Origin: an uncultured Flavobacteriia bacterium
Lineage (GTDB): Bacteria > Bacteroidota > Bacteroidia > Flavobacteriales_D > Crocinitomicaceae
Length of the DNA stretch: 12,420 nt
NCBI GenBank assembly: GCA_903887095.1
Contig: CAISOQ010000247.1
Coordinates: 1-12,420, forward strand
Direction: 5' to 3'
In this document: positions 1 through 7,079 of the stretch, one piece after another
Numbering within the stretch: position 1 is the first letter of the stretch
Layout: the number at the start of each line of letters is the position of its first letter
The notes under the pieces: model-generated
What the model was told of the DNA's origin: nothing
Database searches by the model: none
What the model saw: only the letters and a program-made list of their open reading frames with translations
Translations under genes and position numbers: made by a program

Positions 1-521
1 CTCTCTAAAAATTCCAATTGTTGTTGTGGACTTATCTTCAACTCTCCATTCAACCAAAATTTGTCAATGGTTTTAATTTCTGAATTGGCGCCATACGAAA
101 GAGAATCAAGCCACTTTTTCATTTTAACAACACCAATTTTCTTTGCGATTGATTGGTAATACCAGACTGTCGAATTTTTAAAAGCCGACTTCATATCCGT
201 ATCCTTGTTCCATTCTTTCACATCACGAATTACACCGTCCCACTTCGTTGTATCCGTTATTTTAGCTACAACACCAGTTTCCAGAGCAATTATCGAATTA
301 ACAATTTTGAATGTCGAGGCAGGTGAATAAAGCGAATCGGCATTTCCTTGATTATAAACGAAATACTGATTTTTTACACAATCGTGCAACAGAAAAGTGC
401 CTGTTGCTCCCACTGCGTCATATTGCGACTTCAAATCAAGTAACGTTGCTTTACGCTCAAGGTATTTTAAGCCTGAACAGGAAACAAGGAGCAATAAAAA
501 AAACGGTATTATGTATTTCAT
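1..521 (-). CDS. Class D (OXA-type) beta-lactamase family lipoprotein, C-terminus cut by the window edge
   Basis: Only the first 173 codons are in the window; the 3' end lies beyond the left edge. The start is the ATG at 519-521, which overlaps the stop of the upstream Mpl gene as ATGA, so translation is probably coupled. Residues 1-14 form a hydrophobic lipoprotein signal ending in the lipobox LVSC (Cys15). Cys15 is followed by SGLK rather than acidic residues, so I infer a periplasm-facing anchor rather than surface export. Class D hallmarks are visible: STFK at 69-72 (acylated Ser69 and the lysine that is carboxylated in this family) inside ASTFKIVNS, then ALETG at 79-83, SxV as STV at 117-119, and DKFWLNGELKIS at 153-164 with the Trp that packs on the carboxylated lysine. 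The usual YGN reads YGA at 143-145. The KTG region is not in the window. Family membership is secure. Whether it hydrolyses beta-lactams, senses them or acts on murein cannot be decided from the sequence. Confidence 0.9.
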   Translation of the reverse strand, partial: MKYIIPFFLLLLVSCSGLKYLERKATLLDLKSQYDAVGATGTFLLHDCVKNQYFVYNQGNADSLYSPASTFKIVNSIIALETGVVAKITDTTKWDGVIRDVKEWNKDTDMKSAFKNSTVWYYQSIAKKIGVVKMKKWLDSLSYGANSEIKTIDKFWLNGELKISPQQQLEFLE

Positions 522-1882
522 TCGAGTTGCGAAGATAGTTCATCGCCCAGAACTTCATAGTTGATTCCGTCAAAATTTCCAGAAGACATCATCAGCAACA
601 CGCTATTGTTCCAATTTTTTGAATGAATAAAATCGAGAATTTCCTGCGTTTCATTTAATACGGTTACCCCACCTCCAAAGCCTGCAGCTACCAATTCTTT
701 TGTTATTGGGTCAAGCTTTTTATGCGCTACAACTTCATGACTGAAATAAACAATCGCTTCGTCAGCTGCTTGCATCGCATTCTCATAATGTGGAAGAAAT
801 TCTTTTTTCAATGAAGAAAAAGTGTGCAATTCCATACAAGCAACAACGTGACGTTTTACAAATTGTTCCTTCACTGCTTTTGTGGTTGCCTTTAATTTGG
901 ATGGGGAATGTGCAAAGTCCTTGAACATTGTGAAAGTGCCTTTTTCTGCCACCTTTTGCAATCTTTTTCCTGCGCCTGTAAAGGATTCAATGGCTTTAAA
1001 AAAATCTTCAGGTTCAATGCCAATATTTTGTCCAATGCGCATGGCACCCATCAAATTTTGAAGGTTGTGGGATCCAAATATTTTCAAAGGATATTTTTCA
1101 CCATTGAAATACAGCAGTGTCCCCGTTTCAGTTACATCGTATTCTGGAGTTTGATAGGCAACCGTTTGTTTGGTTGAAGAAAATTTAACCCCCAATTTAT
1201 TCACTTCTTCATCATCTACATTGTAAATCAATGTACCATTTTCCGAAATCAGCGAACAAAATGTATCAAATTGCTCAACGTAATTCTCGAAGGTTGGAAA
1301 TACATTTATGTGATCCCAAGCTATACCGCTTATTATAGCTACATCTGGCTTGTACAAGTGAAACTTCGGACGACGATCTATCGGAGAACTCAAGTATTCA
1401 TCTCCTTCCAAGATCATCACATTGGCTTCTTCGGTTAGTTTAACCATGCAATCATAACCTTCTAATTGTGCTCCCACCATGTAGTCCACATTCATTCCTA
1501 AGGCATTCACAACATGTAAAAGCATTGAAGTAATAGTTGTTTTACCATGACTTCCACCGATTACAACACGCGTTTTATTTTTGCTTTGTTCGTACAAATA
1601 TTCAGGGTAAGAATAGATATCCAAGCCAAGTTCCTTTGCCCTCAGTAATTCTGGATTATCTGCCCTGGCATGCATGCCAAGAATAACAGCATCCAATTGG
1701 GCATTTATTTTTTCAGGAAACCAACCTATCGTATCAGGTAAAATGCCTTGTTTTTCAAGCCGCGTCCGAGAAGGCTCAAATATTTCATCATCTGAACCAG
1801 TAACATTTGCACCTTTTCTACTCAGTGCTATTGCAAGGTTATGCATGGCACTACCTCCAATTGCTATGAAATGAACATTCAT
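518..1882 (-). CDS. mpl: UDP-N-acetylmuramate:L-Ala-gamma-D-Glu-meso-DAP ligase (Mpl), murein recycling
   Basis: This 454-residue cytoplasmic ATP-dependent ligase of the Mur family would join recovered tripeptide directly to UDP-MurNAc, bypassing MurC, MurD and MurE. The length is close to E. coli Mpl (about 457). Visible parts are an N-terminal Rossmann-like nucleotide-sugar domain (FIAIGGSAMHNLA at 5-17, VTGSD at 27-31), the ATP P-loop GGSHGKTT at 109-116, and the central domain with EGDEYLSSPIDRRPKF at 159-174. That last motif matches the Mpl pattern DEYD-FFDKR-KF and differs from the DESDGSF type of MurC, which is why I call Mpl. The C-terminal domain carries DFAHSPSKLKAT, matching DFAHHPT of Mpl/MurC with one His replaced by Ser. 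The ATG at 1880-1882 overlaps the stop of the upstream membrane-protein gene (ATGA), and the gene's own stop overlaps the start of the class D beta-lactamase gene in the same way. A MurC paralogue is the less likely alternative. Confidence 0.9.
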   Translation of the reverse strand: MNVHFIAIGGSAMHNLAIALSRKGANVTGSDDEIFEPSRTRLEKQGILPDTIGWFPEKINAQLDAVILGMHARADNPELLRAKELGLDIYSYPEYLYEQSKNKTRVVIGGSHGKTTITSMLLHVVNALGMNVDYMVGAQLEGYDCMVKLTEEANVMILEGDEYLSSPIDRRPKFHLYKPDVAIISGIAWDHINVFPTFENYVEQFDTFCSLISENGTLIYNVDDEEVNKLGVKFSSTKQTVAYQTPEYDVTETGTLLYFNGEKYPLKIFGSHNLQNLMGAMRIGQNIGIEPEDFFKAIESFTGAGKRLQKVAEKGTFTMFKDFAHSPSKLKATTKAVKEQFVKRHVVACMELHTFSSLKKEFLPHYENAMQAADEAIVYFSHEVVAHKKLDPITKELVAAGFGGGVTVLNETQEILDFIHSKNWNNSVLLMMSSGNFDGINYEVLGDELSSQLE

Positions 1883-2247
1883 TTTTCAGTTTGACGTTTA
1901 GGAATTAACAATTTTACAAAATCAATTATCGCCGGAATAACTAGTGCAATCGTTCCTGATTTAACAACCAAAAACCAGCTGGCGGCATGGGATATAGAAC
2001 CAAAAGAAACAGTTAGCATTATTGATACGAGTCCGAAGTAAAAAACCCAATCCCACCAATTATTTACATTTGAAAATTTACGGGTGAGCATTTGAGCAGC
2101 GATATACAACAATCCTTCTGCAACAATGTACCATGGAATTTGCTTGATGGCGACAAAATCATTTGCTTTCCAGAAATAATTACAGATCATTATTCCTAGA
2201 ATCAATTTGACAACAATGCTTGCCGCTACCGTTAACTTCTTTGCCAA
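1879..2247 (-). CDS. Small four-helix inner-membrane protein of unknown function, first gene of the mpl operon
   Basis: I do not recognise this 122-residue protein. It has four likely membrane segments, at about residues 6-24, 37-54, 66-84 and 88-112. The N-terminus (AKK) and the C-terminus (KRQTEK) are basic, which by the positive-inside rule puts both ends in the cytoplasm. Two aromatic clusters stand out: NYFWKAND near residue 23 and NNWWDWVFYF near residue 62. The only plausible start in frame is TTG at 2245-2247: an in-frame TAA lies a short way upstream, and the next ATG would remove most of the first helix. No clear ribosome-binding site is seen, as is normal for this phylum. The stop overlaps the mpl ATG (ATGA), so it is co-translated with murein-recycling genes. 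A role at the envelope is inferred from context only; the protein lacks recognisable transporter or enzyme motifs. Confidence 0.75.
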   Translation of the reverse strand: MAKKLTVAASIVVKLILGIMICNYFWKANDFVAIKQIPWYIVAEGLLYIAAQMLTRKFSNVNNWWDWVFYFGLVSIMLTVSFGSISHAASWFLVVKSGTIALVIPAIIDFVKLLIPKRQTEK

Positions 2248-2329
2248 TCGATTTCTTTTATGTGAAATTAGACCTTATTTCCACATGTGAAAAAGTCGCA
2301 CAGAAGAGTTACTGACAATAAATATTGAA
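2248..2329. other. 82-base gap between the giant protein gene and the membrane protein-mpl-class D operon, with an 8-base palindrome
   Basis: The gap lies between two minus-strand genes. It contains the perfect palindrome CACATGTG at 2282-2289, flanked by TTTC and AAAA, so the symmetry nearly extends to 14 bases if one C is skipped. It sits about 35-40 bases upstream of the TTG start, where an operator could lie. I see no convincing TAnnTTTG box on the minus strand (the nearest, TAATTTCA, has two mismatches) and no hairpin plus T-run that would end the upstream transcript. Read-through from the giant gene is therefore possible. Confidence 0.3.
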
Positions 2330-5300
2330 TTAATAGTGTTTTTGCAAGTGAGGTCCTTGCGTTTCTCGCTGCCAAACCATTTCAGTTGTAGGCTGACCGT
2401 TTTTCGAGTAAGTAATCGCCTGTAATGTTTGGGTGCGCACATACACATCGCCATGTCCTTCTTTTACGACGATTCTGCGGGTTATGATGGCAGTCATTAA
2501 ACCTTTGTCATCATTTTGAGTGAATGACTCTTGACTGACTCCTTCAGGGTAATCTTTTCCAAGAGAGTTTGCAAGTTTTACTTTCTCCTGTTTACCAGAT
2601 TCGGAGACAGTTAATTTCGTCTGATTGGATAAGTTCTTTTCTTTATTGGCATCTTGTAAACTCGTATTGCTTGCATCAACAGCTTTGCTCGCATCATTGA
2701 ACTTTTGAGTAACTGCTTCTTGGTTCTTTGTTGAACTCTTCGCACTCTCCTCAACATTGGTCGTCATTGTTTCAACTGTTGCACGCGCCTGCAAACGTTC
2801 TTCATCATCACTAAGATTCAACTCTGATGCAGATGTATTTGCTTTTTTATCGAGTAAAGTAACCGACTGAATATTTATCGAATGATTTTCAACCGCTTTA
2901 GCATCAGTTTGATTGGCAATTGCACCTTTGTTGTTGATGACGCTTTCATTACTCAAATACTTTGTGTTTTCCTTGTTATTAGCCGTTAAAGTAGATTTCT
3001 CAATTGCCTCATTACCGTTATGAATGATCTCAGTAGTTTTAAGTCTATTCAAATCTCTGTCAACATTTTGCTCCTCCATCGTTGTATTGATTTTATTCAA
3101 TGAAGAATTCAATTCAGAAGTATGCACAACTTGCTCTTCTGTTTTAGACTGATCTTTGTCATTCACAACTTCTTTCACTGATTTTAAATACGCATCGTTA
3201 GTTGGAGCAACTTTCGCATCCTGCACATCTTTCTCAGTAACTGCTATTTTTTTAGCATACAATTGCTGGTCATTGCCTAAAAGCTCTTTGCTGTTCACAT
3301 TTGTTAGATTTTGATCCACAGTTGTTACTTCAACCAGTTTCTTATCTACTTCGGTGCGGACTGCAGCGCGTGATTCAAAATCATCCAACTTATCTTGTTG
3401 CAGGTTCTGATCAACAATCAATAATTTCTGTCCGGATGTAATATTTGTATTGGCCTCAGAAATATTTTGTTGACGCAAACTTTCCTCGTAACCCACATTG
3501 TGCGCATTGATGATTTCGGTATTCTCAGTATAAACTGATTCTTTGTCTTTGTATTCTATACTTGTTTGACCTGAAACATTGCTAAGTGCCTCTTGTGATT
3601 TTACATTTTCAGAATGTTTGAAATTTTCGTTCGAAATATTCTCTTTCGCAATGTCATTTTGAGCCTTCTCAAAAACCTGCGTTGTCAATTGCCGATTCAG
3701 ATCCGCAGATTGCTCATCCGTAGCAATTTTAGTGACAACGGCATTCATCCGGTCTCTTTTTCGTTGCTGTTCAATAGTGCTCAATTCAGTCAATTCATCT
3801 GTCTGCTCTTGGGCATCCTTTAATTTCTCGCCAACCGCCTGTTCTTTATCGGATTTCCTTTGTATGTCAGCTTCAACCAGTGCTGCATAGCCATCCATTA
3901 TTGAACTTTCATAAGGTTTTCCAAGTGGTTCAAGTGCCATCGTTTTTTCAACAGCAGGATTTAAAAACGCATCTATTTCTTTTAATTTATTTGTAACATA
4001 TGGGTTTCCAGGCTTGATAACCAATGCTTTGTTGTAGTCTTCTTTGGCACGATCAAAACTTTTTATTTTAAAGGCTTCATCAGCTGTTTTAACAAGTGCA
4101 TTGAATTCAGTTTCCGATTTAGCATTATCTGTACTTGATTGTTTCCTGTTGCACTCATCCAGTTGTTTCTTTGCATACTTACTTGTCGGATCAACGCCAA
4201 GCGCCTCAGTGTATTTCGTGCGTGCATCGGCAAAGTTGTCAGAACGAAACAATCCATCTGCTTCTTTGATTAATGCATCAAATCGCGCCTTTTTTTCTTG
4301 CGCAGACTTAGAAGCATTTGCTTGCTCATCCATTAATTGTTTTACCTCAGAAATTTTGTCTTTGGCAACTTGATCATTTGGCTTAGCACTCAACGCATTT
4401 TCATAATTGGACAAAGCTTGAGCGTAATTTTTAGCATTCTGACTCAAGTTTCCTTTAGCCATATTGTCTTTGTATATCAATTCCTTTTCTTGAACAGAAG
4501 CCTGGTCGTTTTGCAATCTTTTTAATTCATCTATTTTCGTCTGCGGCAAAGATTCCGCTGGTTTAATGATTTTTGCTGCTTCGAAAGACGCTATCGCTCT
4601 GGGGTAATCTTTTGCCGTAGCAAACTTTTCTCCTTCAGCCATTTTCGCTGCATAATTCTTTTCTGCTTGCTCCATTAAATTGATCTGAGCCAACAAATCA
4701 TTTGGTCGCGTGTCAGAAGGCATGATATTGAACTGCTTGTTAAAGCTTTTCGCTCGTTCAACCAATTCTTTACCCCTTGTAAAATCTTTTTCAGCGATTG
4801 CTTTTTCTATCCCGCCAATTATTTTTTCGTATTGTTTTTTATCTTCAGATCCTTTGTTTTTTTCGAGTTCCTCAGCTTCTTTGGCTTTTGTCACTGGCAA
4901 ACTTTCATTTGGCTTAAGAACCACTGCTGCATTGTACTCTTTTATTGCATCAATGTATTTTTGCTGCGCCATGAAATCATCACCCCGCTTCATTGCAGCC
5001 GCATATTTCACATCAACATCTTTTTGTTTCGCATTGTCCAATTTCAATAACTCCAAGGCTGCAATTCTGTCTTTTGGCAATTTTTCAGCCGGTTTTTTAG
5101 CAGCTGCTTCTTTGTATTTCAAGATGGCACCATCGTAATCTTTTGCTGATTCTAAACCTTGCGCTGCTGTAATTATATCTTGATAATCTTTATCCAGTTT
5201 TGTAGCTGCATCATTTTGCTTGAGCTTTTCTTCTATTTCTTTTAGTTTAGCAGCCACGGCAACATCAGCCTTTATGCTTTGAGCTTCGGTAAGTTTCGCT

Positions 5301-6982
5301 TTAGCTTCAGCATACTTTTGCTCATTCGCCAATTTCATCCCCTCGGACTTCAAAGCAAGAAATTTTGCATCTTGGGACGCTTTGTCCTCCTGATCTTTTA
5401 ATTTTTTATTGATATCATCAATTTTTGCTTGAACAGTGGGATCTGATTTCACTTGCAACGCAGCCTCATATTTTGTTTTGGCTTCAACATATTTCAAACC
5501 TTTTGCTGCCAAATCTCCTTCAGTTACAAGCTTTGCAAACTTTGCGTCTTGTTCTGCGGATTTTGCTGCATCTTGCTGTTTCAAGTTGATTTCATCGATT
5601 TTCTGTTTCGCCTCTGAATTCGTCGGATCTAAGGTCAAAACTTCGTTGTATTTCAACTTTGCTTCATTCAATTTAGAACCTGCCAAAAATGTATTTCCTT
5701 CTGAAAGTAATTTAGAAATTTTATCCGCTTTTTCTTTATCCTTGGCCAGTGCCGCAATCTTAGCGTCACATTCTTTGATTTTAGTTGGTGGAATAACTGC
5801 TGCAGGGTCATACGTTAATGCCTCTGAATATTTTCCCTTTGCATCAGCGTACTTAGATTCAGCGAAAAATTTATCCGCAGCGGCCATTGCCTCATCGTAC
5901 TTCTTCTTTTTATCTGCAGAGGCTGTTTGCTCGGCTATTTTCTTGTCTATTTCACTCAAACGTGTAACTGGCAATTGTTCAGTTGGTTTAAGGTCTTTGG
6001 CGAGGGTGTATTTTTCTTTTGCCAGCGTGTAATTCTTTTGCGTCATGGCAAGATCACCTGCCTTGATTGCGTCATTGTATTTTGCATCTGTTTCTGCCTG
6101 TTTCTTTTGGTCATCAACCAATTTTTGAAGAGCAGTTACTTGATCCTTTGGGTATTGTTCATTTTTTTTCGCCGAAGCTTCTTTGTATTTCGCAATTGCC
6201 TGATCGTATTTCTTTTGATCCCGCAATGCATCTGCTGCCTTGATAAGATTTAAATATTCTGAATCTGACTGTTGAGCGGCAAGATCTTGTTTTTGTTTTG
6301 CAGCAATGAGCGCGTCTAATTCAACGATTTTATCACTTGGGTATTTTTCTTTGGGCTTCAATGCCAAAGCTTCTTCGTATTTCGTTCTTGCTTCTGGGTA
6401 TTTCTTTAAACTTAAATACAAATTATCTGCTTCCTTTATCGCTGCTTGGTATTTTGCATCATTCGCTGCATTGTTTTGTTCTGCCTGTAACAATAGCTTT
6501 TCGATGCGGGCACGCATTTTATCAGAGGTAACTTTGTCCAAGTCAGGTGTCAATTTCGCGTCGTTCCAATTGAAGATCGCAACGGGCTCATTTTTTAAGA
6601 AAGAAAAATCAACATTTGGTCTTTCTGAAAAAATTGACATACTCAAATCAGAAATTGGTTGATACTCGGCCCCAGCTGGAATATCTTCTTCGTTGAGTGT
6701 ACTGAAATTAAAATCCACTTTCTTGGAAACCATCCCGCCTTTGGAAAACACAACTGAAAATGGCTGTGTGTAATTAACATTTCCTTTTAAAGAATATTTC
6801 CCATTACTTGCACTTGTAGCCGTGCCGAGTGAATTTCCGCCTTGAACAATGGATACCATCACGCCTGTTTCATTTTTACCAAGATCTTGATTCGAAACCA
6901 CACCTTTAAATAAAAAAGTGAGCGACTGAGCATGCAAAATACTAGTCGAAACAACTAAGAAAAGAAGAAGTATGTACCTCAT
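2330..6982 (-). CDS. Giant secreted TPR-like repeat protein (1550 residues) with N-terminal CarboxypepD_reg-like domain
   Basis: Residues 1-18 are a Sec signal peptide (hydrophobic core LLLFLVV, probable cleavage after LHA). Residues 21-92 resemble the beta-sandwich carboxypeptidase regulatory-like domain common in Bacteroidota envelope proteins (FKGVV, GTATSASNGKYSLKG). After a linker, residues 177-1008 hold 14 repeats of about 59-60 residues. Each has a TPR-like helix pair (pattern KYxxAIxxADxLxxxKKYxxAxxKYxEAxxxKP) followed by a third charged helix (KIxELDxxIAxxxK). Residues 1010-1496 are polar, rich in Asn, Gln, Lys, Glu, Ser and Thr, with few prolines and no cysteine, probably helical or coiled. 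The tail 1497-1550 is more structured, with ITRRIVVK, AITYSKNGQ and MVWQRET. I see no OmpA-like domain, no lipobox and no recognisable type IX secretion sorting domain, so a periplasmic scaffold is the best guess. The exact function is unknown. The gene is divergent from the oxidoreductase gene, with 97 bases between the chosen starts. Confidence 0.92.
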   Translation of the reverse strand: MRYILLLFLVVSTSILHAQSLTFLFKGVVSNQDLGKNETGVMVSIVQGGNSLGTATSASNGKYSLKGNVNYTQPFSVVFSKGGMVSKKVDFNFSTLNEEDIPAGAEYQPISDLSMSIFSERPNVDFSFLKNEPVAIFNWNDAKLTPDLDKVTSDKMRARIEKLLLQAEQNNAANDAKYQAAIKEADNLYLSLKKYPEARTKYEEALALKPKEKYPSDKIVELDALIAAKQKQDLAAQQSDSEYLNLIKAADALRDQKKYDQAIAKYKEASAKKNEQYPKDQVTALQKLVDDQKKQAETDAKYNDAIKAGDLAMTQKNYTLAKEKYTLAKDLKPTEQLPVTRLSEIDKKIAEQTASADKKKKYDEAMAAADKFFAESKYADAKGKYSEALTYDPAAVIPPTKIKECDAKIAALAKDKEKADKISKLLSEGNTFLAGSKLNEAKLKYNEVLTLDPTNSEAKQKIDEINLKQQDAAKSAEQDAKFAKLVTEGDLAAKGLKYVEAKTKYEAALQVKSDPTVQAKIDDINKKLKDQEDKASQDAKFLALKSEGMKLANEQKYAEAKAKLTEAQSIKADVAVAAKLKEIEEKLKQNDAATKLDKDYQDIITAAQGLESAKDYDGAILKYKEAAAKKPAEKLPKDRIAALELLKLDNAKQKDVDVKYAAAMKRGDDFMAQQKYIDAIKEYNAAVVLKPNESLPVTKAKEAEELEKNKGSEDKKQYEKIIGGIEKAIAEKDFTRGKELVERAKSFNKQFNIMPSDTRPNDLLAQINLMEQAEKNYAAKMAEGEKFATAKDYPRAIASFEAAKIIKPAESLPQTKIDELKRLQNDQASVQEKELIYKDNMAKGNLSQNAKNYAQALSNYENALSAKPNDQVAKDKISEVKQLMDEQANASKSAQEKKARFDALIKEADGLFRSDNFADARTKYTEALGVDPTSKYAKKQLDECNRKQSSTDNAKSETEFNALVKTADEAFKIKSFDRAKEDYNKALVIKPGNPYVTNKLKEIDAFLNPAVEKTMALEPLGKPYESSIMDGYAALVEADIQRKSDKEQAVGEKLKDAQEQTDELTELSTIEQQRKRDRMNAVVTKIATDEQSADLNRQLTTQVFEKAQNDIAKENISNENFKHSENVKSQEALSNVSGQTSIEYKDKESVYTENTEIINAHNVGYEESLRQQNISEANTNITSGQKLLIVDQNLQQDKLDDFESRAAVRTEVDKKLVEVTTVDQNLTNVNSKELLGNDQQLYAKKIAVTEKDVQDAKVAPTNDAYLKSVKEVVNDKDQSKTEEQVVHTSELNSSLNKINTTMEEQNVDRDLNRLKTTEIIHNGNEAIEKSTLTANNKENTKYLSNESVINNKGAIANQTDAKAVENHSINIQSVTLLDKKANTSASELNLSDDEERLQARATVETMTTNVEESAKSSTKNQEAVTQKFNDASKAVDASNTSLQDANKEKNLSNQTKLTVSESGKQEKVKLANSLGKDYPEGVSQESFTQNDDKGLMTAIITRRIVVKEGHGDVYVRTQTLQAITYSKNGQPTTEMVWQRETQGPHLQKHY
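3958..6454 (-). repeat. Array of 14 intragenic repeats (about 59-60 residues each) encoding a TPR-like solenoid
   Basis: Counted from the protein start, units begin near residues 177, 242, 300, 361, 421, 480, 539, 599, 658, 716, 776, 836, 900 and 959. Spacings are 58-60 residues, except the first (65) and the step from 836 to 900 (64). A canonical TPR is 34 residues; here each unit adds about 25 residues of charged third helix. The copies are diverged and recognisable mainly in protein, but some DNA similarity survives, for example near 5960-5995 versus 4890-4920. Unit 10 (716-775) is the most degenerate. Confidence 0.85.
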
Positions 6983-7029
6983 ATTTTATGTTTAAACGAA
7001 ACCCTGTACAAGCAGTTACAGAATTGGTT

Positions 7030-7037
7030 TAATTTTG
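7030..7037 (+). promoter_or_regulatory. Likely Bacteroidota -7 box (TAATTTTG) for the oxidoreductase gene
   Basis: TAATTTTG matches the Bacteroidota primary-sigma -7 consensus TAnnTTTG exactly and lies 42 bases upstream of the chosen ATG. A good -33 TTTG/TTG is not seen at the expected distance (around 7007 the sequence is TACA), so the promoter may be weak or assisted. If it is used, transcription would begin near 7043-7046. That places the in-frame TTG at 7035 outside the transcript and supports the ATG at 7080. Confidence 0.45.
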
Positions 7038-7065
7038 ACAGTGTTAATTTACAAATATCGCGAAA

Positions 7066-7079
7066 ATTGTTTGAACAAT
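7066..7079. other. Perfect dyad ATTGTT-TG-AACAAT directly before the oxidoreductase start codon
   Basis: Two 6-base arms, ATTGTT and AACAAT, are separated by TG and end exactly at the base before the ATG at 7080. The symmetry and position would suit a repressor site, or a short RNA hairpin affecting initiation. The arms are AT-rich, so chance occurrence is possible. It also lies inside the divergent intergenic region of the giant gene. Confidence 0.25.

Noticed and set aside
518..1882. MurC (UDP-MurNAc:L-alanine ligase) instead of Mpl
   Set aside because: The DEYLSSPIDRRPKF motif and the length match Mpl; MurC would show DESDGSF and normally sits in the division/cell-wall cluster.
2301..2314. 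CAGAAGAGTTACTG as a terminator stem after the giant gene
   Set aside because: Only three base pairs form at the ends, so it is not a stable hairpin.
2330..2494. C-terminal tail of the giant protein as a type IX secretion sorting domain
   Set aside because: The tail lacks the usual glycine-rich, Tyr/Phe-Lys ending of those domains, though a divergent one cannot be fully excluded.
4044..6662. Several open frames of about 60-200 codons on the plus strand opposite the giant repeat gene (for example 5436-6032 and 4710-5138)
   Set aside because: They mirror the biased, repeated codons of the minus-strand gene, encode Ser/Phe/Leu-rich strings without domain motifs, and several repeat the same pattern because the template repeats.
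7035..7040. TTGACA as an E. coli-type -35 box
   Set aside because: No TATAAT-like -10 at 16-18 bases follows; in this phylum the TAnnTTTG reading of the overlapping bases fits better.
7035..7079. TTG at 7035 as the start of the oxidoreductase
   Set aside because: It lies inside the predicted -7 box, the added residues are not part of a DAO fold, and a good ATG is available at 7080.
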